Assembly (NCBI GenBank): GCA_030159235.1
Contig: BSBG01000007.1
Coordinates: forward strand, 62,001-126,000
Source of the DNA: Bacillus safensis
GTDB lineage: Bacteria > Bacillota > Bacilli > Bacillales > Bacillaceae
DNA: 64,000 nt
Direction of reading: 5' to 3'
The notes below the pieces were generated by a model that worked only from the letters and a program-made list of their open reading frames with translations, was not told the origin of the DNA and searched no databases. The number at the start of each line of letters is the position of its first letter. Positions within the stretch are counted from its first letter, which is position 1. Of this stretch, positions 35,635 through 44,689 are shown piece by piece. The position numbers and the translations under genes are program-made.

Positions 35635-37128
35635 TTAATGAACGCCTTTCATCGCTTTCTTAATCACTGGTGTTAGTAATAGCATCACAACACATAAAAC
35701 GATGGCAAGCAAACCGATAATACCGAAATAGACGGTTTCTGGCACTTTATCAAACAGTTTGACCACTTGCGCATTGATCGCCTGTGCCATCGCATTTGAA
35801 AGGAACCAAAGGCTCATCGTTTGAGCTGAGAAGGCAGCAGGTGCGAGCTTTGTTGTCGCTGATAAACCAACTGGTGATAAGCAGAGCTCTCCGATCACGA
35901 CGAGGAAGAAGCTCAGAACAAGCCATAATGGGCTCACAAGTGTATTTGGACCTGACATGTATGCAGGAATGATCATGATAATGAAGGATAATCCTGCAAA
36001 CAGAAGGCCAAGTGAGAACTTAATTGGGGTAGATGGCTGTTTCTTCCCAAGTCTGACCCATAACCAAGCAAACACTGGAGACAGCAGCACAATAAAGATC
36101 GGGTTCAATGATTGGAACCACGAAGAGGCTAGTGTCATCCCAAGGAAATTCAAGTTTGTTCGTTGATCCGCATATGTGGCTAGAATGTTTGAGCCTTGTT
36201 CTTGAATCGCCCAGAACATCACCGCAGCAAGGAACAATGGAATATAAGCGAGAACTCTGGATTGCTCCACTTCGCTTGTCTTTTTACTGAAGTACATGAT
36301 AATGAAGTAAACAATCGGAATGAGCACACCAAGAACACTGACAAACCAAGTAAATAGATTAATCGTAAGTGCGCCTGTTTGAATGCCAATGACCGCAAAA
36401 ACAGCGAGCACAATTACAACCAATGTCCCGTAAATTTTGAAGTTCTTACGTTCAGCAGCTGATAATGGATTTGTGACATAAGTGCCGGCAAGGCCAAGGT
36501 TCGGCTTTTTTGTTATCACAAATGTAATGAGTCCAACAAGCATCCCAACGGCAGCGAGTGAGAATCCGAGATGGAAATTCACTTTTTGACCGAGTGTTCC
36601 GACAATTAATGGGGCAATAAAGCCACCCATGTTGATCCCCATGTAGAAAATACTAAAGCCGGAATCCCTGCGTGAATCCGTTTTTGTATACAGGTCGCCA
36701 ACAATATTTGAAACGTTCGGCTTCAGAAGACCTGTCCCAATAATAATCAGTCCCATACTAATAAAGAGCGCTGTTGCTCCGCTTGGCAAAGCCAAAATCA
36801 CGTGGCCAAGCATAATGAACACTCCGCCATAAAAGACCGTACTGGACGAACCGAATACCCGGTCGGCGAGCCATCCGCCAATAATTCCTGACATATAGAC
36901 AAGCGCACCGTAGACAGACATGATCGAATTGGCTGTCGTCTGGTCAAAGCCTAGACCGCCTTTTGTTACCTCTGTGTACATATAATAAATAAGCAGTGCA
37001 CGCATGCCGTAATAAGAGAAACGCTCCCAAAATTCAGTGAAAAACAACGTGTAAAGTCCTTTAGGATGTCCAAAAAACCCTTTTTGAGGAACACTTTTAA
37101 CAATTTTATCGTGGTCAATTGTAGACAT
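35635..37128 (-). CDS. dtpT: POT-family di-/tripeptide:proton symporter
   Basis: A 497-residue membrane protein with about fourteen helices. The PTR2 signature EFWERFSYYGMRALLIYYM in helix 1 carries the ExxERFxYYG motif for proton coupling and peptide binding; GLLKPNVSNIVGDLY and FSIFYMGINMGGF are the second and third family motifs. Orthologous by length and context to DtpT (YclF) of B. subtilis, whose neighbour is also yclG. Transcribed alone and divergently from yclG, with 262 bases between them. Confidence 0.92.
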   Translation of the reverse strand: MSTIDHDKIVKSVPQKGFFGHPKGLYTLFFTEFWERFSYYGMRALLIYYMYTEVTKGGLGFDQTTANSIMSVYGALVYMSGIIGGWLADRVFGSSSTVFYGGVFIMLGHVILALPSGATALFISMGLIIIGTGLLKPNVSNIVGDLYTKTDSRRDSGFSIFYMGINMGGFIAPLIVGTLGQKVNFHLGFSLAAVGMLVGLITFVITKKPNLGLAGTYVTNPLSAAERKNFKIYGTLVVIVLAVFAVIGIQTGALTINLFTWFVSVLGVLIPIVYFIIMYFSKKTSEVEQSRVLAYIPLFLAAVMFWAIQEQGSNILATYADQRTNLNFLGMTLASSWFQSLNPIFIVLLSPVFAWLWVRLGKKQPSTPIKFSLGLLFAGLSFIIMIIPAYMSGPNTLVSPLWLVLSFFLVVIGELCLSPVGLSATTKLAPAAFSAQTMSLWFLSNAMAQAINAQVVKLFDKVPETVYFGIIGLLAIVLCVVMLLLTPVIKKAMKGVH

Positions 37129-37390
37129 GGCATAGATCCTTTCTTAAAAAAAGAGATATGAGGAAAATGATATTCTTGTATAGTTATTGTGTCGATATAA
37201 AACTATTCTAAAACAGGAAAATGTTAGTTAAATAGGCGTTAATACTCAAAAAAACGAAAAATTTAATTAAGTATAAATTACCAGAAAACTATTCTGGAAG
37301 AATTTATTTAAAATTTGAAATAATGTACAAGCAAACCTTTTACACATGCATAGGATGACGTGAGGACATGTGTGAAAAGGAGGGTTTAGG

Positions 37391-39178
37391 TTGGGGGAAT
37401 TGAATGAATCTGATCTAAAAAAACCTGTTGTCAATGTACTAGATTTTGGTGTGATCGCCGACGGAAAAACGGATTGTACAGCTAAGCTCAATGAATGTTT
37501 AGAGTGGACAAAAGCACAAGGGTATTCCCACGTCTGGCTGCCGAGCGGCACGTATTTAATAGATGCAGTGTATAGAGGTGATCCATTTTTTCCTTTTCGA
37601 GGTGCGGGTATACGGGTGCCAAGTCATATATATATTGAAATGGCGTCTGACGCTGTGATAAAGGTAAAACCAAATGATTCGTGGGGGTATGCGGCCTTTT
37701 ATATAGGAAATGTTCAGCATGTGACCATCAGGGGCGGACGAATTGAAGGGGATCGTCATGAGCATGTGTACAAGTCGCTTCCTTCTGAACGAAAAACCCA
37801 TGAGTGGGGCCTTGGGATATGTATTGAAGGTGCCTCCCATGTGGAGGTCAATCAAGTGCAAATTAATAATTGTACGGGAGACGGTATCATTGTCAGTCCC
37901 CATGGTATATTGCCTCAGGTCGAATCGTACTCGCCTGCTTCGTCTATTCATATTTCTGGCTGCACCATCACAGATTCAAGGCGCAACAATATCTCAATTA
38001 CAGGCTGTGACGGGGTCATTGTGGAGGACTGCCTGCTGGAAAGAGCGGGAGTAAACGGGGTCGAGCCGAGAATGGGCATTGATATAGAAGGCTATGGAGA
38101 AAATGCGGTGAATATGGAGGAGCCACTGAATATTCAGATTCGAAACAACATCGTCAGAGGAGGAGCCGCAAGCTCTATCTATAACTTCAACGGCTATGGT
38201 GTGATCATTGAAGGCAATCATACAGACAGCAGTATCTCCTATGGCTTCTCCACCGAAACAATCATTGCCAACAATTTGATCCGCGCAGTGGGAGGAGGCG
38301 TAACAAAAGCAGGGATTACAAGTTTAGGGGTCTCACTTGGTCAAACGGAAAACAATGTGGTCATTATTGGCAATATGATTGAGGGGTTTGAAAAAGGGAT
38401 AGACGTGAGGGGAGACAGCGTTCACATTACAGGCAATAAGATCAGTCTTTTTGAAGATGCGGCTGTGTCCGTTTATATGGCGAATCGTATTCTAATAGAA
38501 GGAAACCATATTGAATCAGGGATGAATACCCGGCAAAGAAGCGCATCGCTGCGTATCTATCAATCGGATAGTGTCGTTTTTTCAAACAATACGGTTTACT
38601 CTGTCATTGATGCGGCCATGGTGAGAGGAACGAATATCTTGATCCAGCATAATCAATTCAAAGAGTTCAGCAGGGGGATATGGGTGCAGGAAGGGGAAGC
38701 TGGAATCAATGGCAATCACTTTATTCAAGAAGGACACTCTGAGCTTGCGTCTTCGTATACGATCAGTGTCACCGGAAATGCAAGGGCTTTCATCTGGCAG
38801 AATCGCTTTAAGAACTACCAAAACTACGCCGTATACAGCAGCACGATAGGGGCATTAGAAATTAAAGACAATTCCTTTGAAGAAAGTTCTTTATACGTGG
38901 TGATGTATATTAAAAATGGTTCACCACAAATTGGAGATAACCGTTTCTATTTAAATCGATCGATCGGACAGCCGACGGCGATCTTTATTGATCAGGCTGA
39001 CTCTGCTCGTGTGCTGCGGAATAACATCATCAATATATCCCCTCAAAAAGCGATTGCCATCCGAACCATGTCATCAACTCATTCCGTGATTGCTCACAAC
39101 ATGCTGGAGCGCAGTCAAGTGATGACACATTCCACAGACCGGCTCATCGGAAATATTGAGATCGATACACCGTCATGA
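37391..39178 (+). CDS. yclG: Right-handed parallel beta-helix protein, YclG-like
   Basis: A 595-residue protein starting at TTG (GGAGGG six bases upstream). The N-terminal VVNVLDFGVIADGKTDCTAKLNECL is the pectate-lyase superfamily opening, followed by about twelve beta-helix coils with PbH1-type repeats (VTIRGGRIEG, IHISGCTITDS, IVEDCLLERAG, VIIEGNHTDSS, VVIIGNMIEGF). No signal peptide is visible, so it is cytosolic or released in another way. B. subtilis YclG is annotated as a putative uronase on fold alone. Possible polysaccharide lyase or hydrolase; the proximity of the uronate island may be coincidental because yclF-yclG adjacency is ancestral. Confidence 0.87.
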   Translation: MGELNESDLKKPVVNVLDFGVIADGKTDCTAKLNECLEWTKAQGYSHVWLPSGTYLIDAVYRGDPFFPFRGAGIRVPSHIYIEMASDAVIKVKPNDSWGYAAFYIGNVQHVTIRGGRIEGDRHEHVYKSLPSERKTHEWGLGICIEGASHVEVNQVQINNCTGDGIIVSPHGILPQVESYSPASSIHISGCTITDSRRNNISITGCDGVIVEDCLLERAGVNGVEPRMGIDIEGYGENAVNMEEPLNIQIRNNIVRGGAASSIYNFNGYGVIIEGNHTDSSISYGFSTETIIANNLIRAVGGGVTKAGITSLGVSLGQTENNVVIIGNMIEGFEKGIDVRGDSVHITGNKISLFEDAAVSVYMANRILIEGNHIESGMNTRQRSASLRIYQSDSVVFSNNTVYSVIDAAMVRGTNILIQHNQFKEFSRGIWVQEGEAGINGNHFIQEGHSELASSYTISVTGNARAFIWQNRFKNYQNYAVYSSTIGALEIKDNSFEESSLYVVMYIKNGSPQIGDNRFYLNRSIGQPTAIFIDQADSARVLRNNIINISPQKAIAIRTMSSTHSVIAHNMLERSQVMTHSTDRLIGNIEIDTPS

Positions 39179-39216
39179 GCCTGTAAAATCCCTTATTTTG
39201 GAGGTTCGGAAGGCGG

Positions 39217-39245
39217 TTGACAATCCTGTAAAAAGGGCATATAGT
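39217..39245 (+). promoter_or_regulatory. SigA promoter of the yxeK-type operon
   Basis: Perfect -35 TTGACA (39217-39222), 17-base spacer, -10 TATAGT (39240-39245). It leaves an untranslated leader of about 125 bases before GTG 39378. Confidence 0.75.
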
Positions 39246-39287
39246 AATAATTATTTTTCATTTTTCGCAACATTTTGCCCTTTTTTT
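39230..39287 (+). terminator. Terminator-like inverted repeat overlapping the yxeK promoter
   Basis: AAAAAGGGCA (39230-39239) can pair with TGCCCTTTTT (39276-39285), followed by more T. The left arm lies within the promoter spacer, so only transcripts arriving from yclG could form it. Confidence 0.5.
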
Positions 39288-39377
39288 ATTGATAAAACCG
39301 ATTAATTCAATCAGAAAAATGTATCATATAAGGACTTCAGTTTGATACATGCAGGATATAGAAAGGATGAAGTACAA

Positions 39378-40703
39378 GTGCCACAGCCAAAAAGGAAGCT
39401 CAAACTAGGCGTATTCATCGCAGGAACTGGACATCATGTTGCCTCTTGGAGACATCCGAATGCAGTACCAGATGCAGCTATGAATCTTGATTATTTTAAA
39501 CAATTAGCGAAAAAGGCAGAGGAAGGAAAAATGGATTTGTTCTTTTTAGCTGACAGCTTATCCATTAATCAAACCTCTCATCCGAACGTATTAACGAGAT
39601 TTGAACCGCTCACACTGCTTTCGTCCATTGCTGAGTCTACTTCAACAATTGGATTAGCAGCAACAGCATCCACTACATATAGTGAGCCTTTCCATATTGC
39701 AAGACAGTTTGCTTCCCTTGATCATTTATCGGGCGGAAGAGCGGCATGGAATGTGGTCACATCTTCTATTGAAGAAACAGCGAAAAATTTTAGCGGGGAA
39801 GAGCATTTAGCACATCATAAACGATATGAGCGGGCAGAAGAGTTCGTTGATGTCGTCAAAGGTCTATGGGACTCTTGGGAGGAAGACGCTCTTGTCAGAA
39901 ACAAGGAAACGGGTGAATTCTTTGAGCCTGGTAAGCTTCATGAACTCCAGCACAAAGGTGAGTTCTTCTCAGTTAGGGGACCGCTCAACGTATCACGCAC
40001 GCCTCAAGGACAGCCAGTGATCATTCAAGCAGGATCTTCTGATGATGGCCAAAAGCTTGCAGCGAAGACGGCTGAGCTTATTTTCACTGCACAAAATGAT
40101 CTCGATAAAGCGAAGGAATTTTATCAAAGCTTGAAGGGGAAAGTAGAAGCTGCTGGTCGTGCAAGAGAGGACGTCAGCATCATGCCGGGTATTTTCCCGA
40201 TTATTGCTGATACAGAGGAAGAAGCCCAAGCGAAATATGAAGAATTACAGGAGCTGATTGTTCCTGAGATTGGGCTGAGCATTCTGCAAAACTACTTAGG
40301 TGGAATTGATCTGTCTCAGTATCCTTTAGACGGACCGCTGCCAGAGATCGATCCAAGCACGTCAAATGCGGTGAAAAGCCGTTTTGATTTAGTGATGAAT
40401 ATGGCGAGAAAGGATAATCTGACCATTCGCCAGCTCTATCAATCTGTTGCTGGTTCTCGCGGTCATAATATTTTCATTGGAACGCCGGAGCAGCTGGCAG
40501 ATGTGATGGAAACATGGCTCACTGAAGAAGCAGCAGACGGCTTTAATGTGATGCCGCCGCTCTTGCCAGAAGGACTAGATGTGTTCGTAGACCGCGTCGT
40601 CCCAATCCTTCAGGAACGAGGCTTATTCAAAACGGATTATACAGGACAAACCTTACGAGAAAATCTTGGATTAACAGAGCCAAAAAATCGATACACGATA
40701 TAA
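39378..40703 (+). CDS. yxeK: FMN-dependent monooxygenase, YxeK-like (S-(2-succino)cysteine pathway)
   Basis: A 441-residue flavin-dependent monooxygenase of the NtaA/SnaA/DszA (luciferase-like) family. It has LGVFIAGTGHHVASWRHP, DHLSGGRAAWNVVTS and PQGQPVIIQAGSS, the family's usual order. GTG 39378 gives the same length as YxeK; the TTG 12 codons upstream is ignored. In B. subtilis YxeK oxygenates N-acetyl-S-(2-succino)cysteine so that oxaloacetate and N-acetylcysteine are released. The following six genes match yxeL to yxeQ in order, which makes the assignment firm. No flavin reductase gene is in the operon. Confidence 0.93.
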   Translation: MPQPKRKLKLGVFIAGTGHHVASWRHPNAVPDAAMNLDYFKQLAKKAEEGKMDLFFLADSLSINQTSHPNVLTRFEPLTLLSSIAESTSTIGLAATASTTYSEPFHIARQFASLDHLSGGRAAWNVVTSSIEETAKNFSGEEHLAHHKRYERAEEFVDVVKGLWDSWEEDALVRNKETGEFFEPGKLHELQHKGEFFSVRGPLNVSRTPQGQPVIIQAGSSDDGQKLAAKTAELIFTAQNDLDKAKEFYQSLKGKVEAAGRAREDVSIMPGIFPIIADTEEEAQAKYEELQELIVPEIGLSILQNYLGGIDLSQYPLDGPLPEIDPSTSNAVKSRFDLVMNMARKDNLTIRQLYQSVAGSRGHNIFIGTPEQLADVMETWLTEEAADGFNVMPPLLPEGLDVFVDRVVPILQERGLFKTDYTGQTLRENLGLTEPKNRYTI

Positions 40704-40720
40704 GGGTGGGGTGACTAACG

Positions 40721-41224
40721 TTGGGATACACGTTTCGTCTGGCAACAGTGGCAGATATAGAGGCGCTGCTTGAATTGACAACAAGAGCCTATGAGCCAAT
40801 TCGTGAGCTCGGCATCCAGTTCCAAGCAGCACATGCTGATTTCGCTCTCGTTCAGAATAATGTACAAAAAAATCTTTGCTATGTGATGGAAGAAAACGGA
40901 GAGCTTCTATCCACCTTATCACTCCGTATGCCTTGGGGAGAGCAGCCAGGACCGTTCGGCGTCCCTCACATCTGGTGGTTTGCCTCAGAACCTGTCGCCA
41001 AAAAAGGGACAGGCTCTGCCTTGCTGGAATGGGTTGAAACCGAAGTGCTAAGGGATACACTAAAGGTACCGTACGTGTCACTAGGTACAGCTGATAAGCA
41101 CCCGTGGCTTGTAGAAATGTATGAGCGCAAAGGCTATGTCAGAGCAGGAGAAAAGGATTTAGGCAAAGGTCACATCACGATTTATTTTAAAAAACAATTA
41201 AGATCAGATATCACACAACCATAA
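40721..41224 (+). CDS. snaB: GNAT N-acetyltransferase, SnaB-like
   Basis: A 167-residue GNAT enzyme (TFRLATVADIEALLELTTRAYEPI, acetyl-CoA loop around EPVAKKGTGSALLEW, MYERKGYVRAGE). SnaB (YxeL) acetylates S-(2-succino)cysteine as the first step of the salvage pathway. TTG start with GGGTGGGG eight bases upstream, 17 bases after yxeK. Confidence 0.9.
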   Translation: MGYTFRLATVADIEALLELTTRAYEPIRELGIQFQAAHADFALVQNNVQKNLCYVMEENGELLSTLSLRMPWGEQPGPFGVPHIWWFASEPVAKKGTGSALLEWVETEVLRDTLKVPYVSLGTADKHPWLVEMYERKGYVRAGEKDLGKGHITIYFKKQLRSDITQP

Positions 41225-41245
41225 GACGAAAGAAGGTTTTCGAAC

Positions 41246-42040
41246 ATGAAAAACAAAAAGTGGCTAGTCGTTCTATTTGCAGCAATGCTGGCAGTTTTAG
41301 CAGCTTGCGGCGGCAACAATCAGAGTGAAGGCAAAGACGAAAAAGTATTAAAAGTAGGCGCTACAGGACAAAGCTATCCATTCGCTTATAAAGACAATGG
41401 CAAGCTTGTCGGATTCGATGTTGAAGTAACAGAAGCCATTGCGAAAAAGCTTGGCTACAAACTAGACTGGCAGCTGAGTGAATTCAGCGGACTGATGGGA
41501 CAACTGACTTCTGGTAAGCTGGATACAGTGTCAAACCAAGTTGCCATCACAGACGAGCGTAAACAAACGTTTCACTTTACTGATACGTACGCTTACGCAG
41601 GAACACAAATCATCGTGAAAAAGGACAACAAAGACATCAAAGGTCTTGACGATTTAAAAGGAAAAACAGTGGCGGCGGTTCTTGGCTCTAACCATGCCAA
41701 AAACTTAGAGAGCAAAGACCCAGACAAGAAAATCAAGATTAAAACATATGAAACGCAGGACGGCGTACTAAATGAAGTGGCAAATGGCCGCGTAGATGCT
41801 TATGTCAACGGACGCAGTGTACTACTTGCACAAATTGAAAAAACAGGCCTTCCGCTGAAAATCGTAGGCAATCCAATTGTGTATGAAGAAGTAGGCTACC
41901 CATTTGCTAAAGATGAAAAGCATGACAAACTAAGAAAAGAATTTAACAAAGCCATTAAAGAATTAAGAGAAGACGGGACACTTAAAAAATTGTCTGAGAA
42001 ATATTTCAAAGACGATGTCACAGTGCCAATTAAAAAATAA
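41246..42040 (+). CDS. yxeM: Amino-acid ABC transporter, binding lipoprotein, YxeM-like
   Basis: A 264-residue SBP_bac_3 solute-binding protein with signal peptide and lipobox VLAAC (Cys lipidated). The body has VGATGQSYPFAYKDNGKLVG and FDVEVTEAIAKKLGYKLDW. By position in the operon it captures S-(2-succino)cysteine or a related sulfur amino acid for the YxeN/YxeO pump. Confidence 0.92.
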   Translation: MKNKKWLVVLFAAMLAVLAACGGNNQSEGKDEKVLKVGATGQSYPFAYKDNGKLVGFDVEVTEAIAKKLGYKLDWQLSEFSGLMGQLTSGKLDTVSNQVAITDERKQTFHFTDTYAYAGTQIIVKKDNKDIKGLDDLKGKTVAAVLGSNHAKNLESKDPDKKIKIKTYETQDGVLNEVANGRVDAYVNGRSVLLAQIEKTGLPLKIVGNPIVYEEVGYPFAKDEKHDKLRKEFNKAIKELREDGTLKKLSEKYFKDDVTVPIKK

Positions 42041-42064
42041 CGACAGCGGCGGTGAAGAGCAGAC

Positions 42065-42739
42065 ATGAATAAAATTGATTGGCAGTATATGGTGACGGTT
42101 TTTCCGACATTGATTCAATACTTGCCGATAACGATCTTCATGGCGATTGTCTCCATGGTATTTGCCATTATCATTGGTGTGGTATTCGCTCTCATTACGA
42201 AAAACCGGGTACCTGTTTTATACCAATTTGCCAAGCTGTATATTTCTTTCTTCAGAGCGGTTCCAACCTTGGTTCAGCTCTTTCTCATTTATTTTGGTCT
42301 TCCGCAGCTATTCCCTGCGATGACCTCAATGGATGCTTTAACAGCGGTCATTATCGGATTAAGTATCAAAAACTCAGCATACTTAGCAGAAATTTTCAGA
42401 GCAGCTCTGAACTCAGTCGATGAAGGGCAGCTAGAGGCGTGCCTGTCTGTCGGCATGACAAAATGGCAGTCTTACGTCAGAATTATTTTCCCGCAGGCCA
42501 TCAGAAATGCGATTCCTGCAACGGGGAATACCTTTATCGGTCTTTTAAAAGAAACATCTCTTGCCTTTACGATTGGTGTGGCAGAAATGTTTGCACAAGG
42601 GAAGATGATAGCATCGGCGAACTATAAATACTTTGAAACCTATTTAGCCGTAGGGATCGTGTATTGGGTGATGACGATCATTTATAGCTTCCTGCAGGAC
42701 CTATTTGAACGAAAAATCAGCAAACCTTACCGGAATTAA
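42065..42739 (+). CDS. yxeN: Amino-acid ABC transporter, permease, YxeN-like
   Basis: A 224-residue HisMQ-type permease with about five helices. The EAA loop is EGQLEACLSVGMTKWQSYVR and the helix SFFRAVPTLVQLFLIYF is typical. Membrane partner of YxeM and YxeO. Confidence 0.92.
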   Translation: MNKIDWQYMVTVFPTLIQYLPITIFMAIVSMVFAIIIGVVFALITKNRVPVLYQFAKLYISFFRAVPTLVQLFLIYFGLPQLFPAMTSMDALTAVIIGLSIKNSAYLAEIFRAALNSVDEGQLEACLSVGMTKWQSYVRIIFPQAIRNAIPATGNTFIGLLKETSLAFTIGVAEMFAQGKMIASANYKYFETYLAVGIVYWVMTIIYSFLQDLFERKISKPYRN

Positions 42740-42751
42740 GGAGGTGTGGAC

Positions 42752-43498
42752 ATGATCAAGCTCACCAATTTGAAGAAATCATTCGGCGACCTTGTCGTTT
42801 TAGACGGAATCAATCTCGACGTGGAAAAAGGGCAGGTTGTGGCCATTATCGGACCTTCTGGCTCCGGTAAATCCACCTTGCTGCGCTGCTTAAATTTATT
42901 AGAAACACCAGATGAAGGCACAATTGAAATTGGCGATGCGAAGCTCGATGCGTCCCAATATACACGTAAGGAAGCCCATCACCTGCGTCAGCAAACGGCC
43001 ATGGTGTTTCAAAACTACAATTTATTTAAAAACAAGACAGCGCTACAAAACATTACAGAATCACTGCTTGTGACGAAAAAAATGACGAAGCAGCAGGCAA
43101 ATGAAATTGGTATGAAACTGCTGAAGCAGGTAGGGTTAGAGCAAAAGGCTGACAGCTATCCAGTTACATTATCTGGCGGGCAGCAGCAGCGGATTGGGAT
43201 TGCCCGTGCATTAGCTGTTGATCCACATGCCATTTTGCTGGATGAACCAACGTCCGCACTTGATCCAGAGCTTGTCTCAGGTGTGCTTCAAGTCATTAAA
43301 TCCATTGCGATTCAAGAAACGACCATGATCATCGTTACACATGAAATGGCGTTTGCAAGAGAAGTGGCAGACCATGTGATTTTCATGGCTGATGGTCATA
43401 TTATTGAGCAGGGGACGCCAACTGAGCTATTTGATGAAACAAAGAATGAACGGACGAAACGATTTATCCAAAAAGAAGCAGCGGCTGAAGAAGCATAA
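42752..43498 (+). CDS. yxeO: Amino-acid ABC transporter, ATPase, YxeO-like
   Basis: About 248 residues. Walker A GPSGSGKST, signature LSGGQQQR, Walker [14 protein letters not shown]-loop IVTHE. ATG 42752 lies seven bases after AAGGAGGTG; the GTG at 42746 overlaps that site. Energises the YxeM-YxeN importer. Confidence 0.93.
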   Translation: MIKLTNLKKSFGDLVVLDGINLDVEKGQVVAIIGPSGSGKSTLLRCLNLLETPDEGTIEIGDAKLDASQYTRKEAHHLRQQTAMVFQNYNLFKNKTALQNITESLLVTKKMTKQQANEIGMKLLKQVGLEQKADSYPVTLSGGQQQRIGIARALAVDPHAILLDEPTSALDPELVSGVLQVIKSIAIQETTMIIVTHEMAFAREVADHVIFMADGHIIEQGTPTELFDETKNERTKRFIQKEAAAEEA

Positions 43499-43531
43499 GC
43501 TGCTTTTTATTCTTTAGAGGGGTGATTGACA

Positions 43532-44689
43532 GTGAAATCAATAGGAAATGAAGCTTTAAACAAACGTTTAATCAACATGCGACGAGCGCTTCATGAGCAT
43601 CCAGAACTGGCGTTTGAGGAATATGAAACGACAAAGAAACTGCGCGGCTGGTTAGAAGAGGCGGGGATCACTGTACTCGATATCCCAGCCCTGCAAACAG
43701 GTGTTGTCTGTGAAATCAAAGGAGAACAAGAGGGACCGACGATTGCCCTGAGAGCCGATATTGATGCACTTCCAATTGAAGAAGCATCTGGCGAACCATT
43801 TTCTTCAAAGGTACCGGGGAAAATGCATGCATGCGGTCATGATTTTCATACAGCTTCCATCTTTGGTGCGGCTCTTTTATTAAATGAGCGGAAACATGAG
43901 ATCAAGGGAACGGTTCGCATCTTATTCCAACCGGCTGAGGAGGTTGCTCAAGGAGCGAAACAAGTCATAGATGCAGGCGTGTTAGATGGAGTCGATGCGA
44001 TTTTCGGTATGCACAACAAACCTGATCTGCCAGTTGGCACCATTGGCATTAGAGAAAAAGCATTGATGGCAAGTGTGGACCGGTTTGAAATCGAGATTAA
44101 AGGAACGGGCGGACATGCGGGAATTCCAAATCACACGGTGGACCCTATTGCCATCAGCGGGCAGATCACAAGCGCCCTTCAGCAAATCGTCAGCCGCCGC
44201 ATTAGCTCCTTGCATCATGCGGTTGTCAGCATCACACGTATTCAAGGCGGAACGTCATGGAATGTCATACCTGATCGTGTCGAGATGGAGGGAACCGTTC
44301 GGACGTTTGAGCCTGAAGTGAGAGCAATGATTCCAGAGCTCATGAAACAAATTGTGAGCGGGATTGCAGAAGGCTTTGGCGCAAAGGGCGAAGTGAAATG
44401 GCATCCTTATTTGCCTTCAGTGATGAATGATGAGCGCTTGACAAAGGTGGTAGAAGAAACAGCTGGTGCGCTTGACTTACCTGTCGTGCAGGCAGAGCAG
44501 TCACCGGGCGGAGAAGATTTTGCCCTTTATCAAGAACGCATTCCAGGCTTTTTTGTATGGATGGGAACAAGCGGTACGGAGGAATGGCATCACCCTGCGT
44601 TTACATTAAATGAAGATGCCCTTCCAGTTGCCGCTGCCTTCTTCGCTGAGCTTGCCGTTCGGGCATTGGAGTCTCGAGCATGGAGCTAA
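43532..44689 (+). CDS. sndB: M20-family amidohydrolase, SndB/YxeP-like
   Basis: About 385 residues. Metal-binding motifs of the M20 aminoacylase family are complete: MHACGHDFHT, FQPAEEV, GMHNKPDLP and, near the C terminus, EWHHPAF. In the succinocysteine pathway it deacetylates the N-acetylcysteine released by YxeK. GTG 43532 has AGAGGGGTG at seven bases. The 3' end overlaps yxeQ by ten bases. Confidence 0.9.
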   Translation: MKSIGNEALNKRLINMRRALHEHPELAFEEYETTKKLRGWLEEAGITVLDIPALQTGVVCEIKGEQEGPTIALRADIDALPIEEASGEPFSSKVPGKMHACGHDFHTASIFGAALLLNERKHEIKGTVRILFQPAEEVAQGAKQVIDAGVLDGVDAIFGMHNKPDLPVGTIGIREKALMASVDRFEIEIKGTGGHAGIPNHTVDPIAISGQITSALQQIVSRRISSLHHAVVSITRIQGGTSWNVIPDRVEMEGTVRTFEPEVRAMIPELMKQIVSGIAEGFGAKGEVKWHPYLPSVMNDERLTKVVEETAGALDLPVVQAEQSPGGEDFALYQERIPGFFVWMGTSGTEEWHHPAFTLNEDALPVAAAFFAELAVRALESRAWS

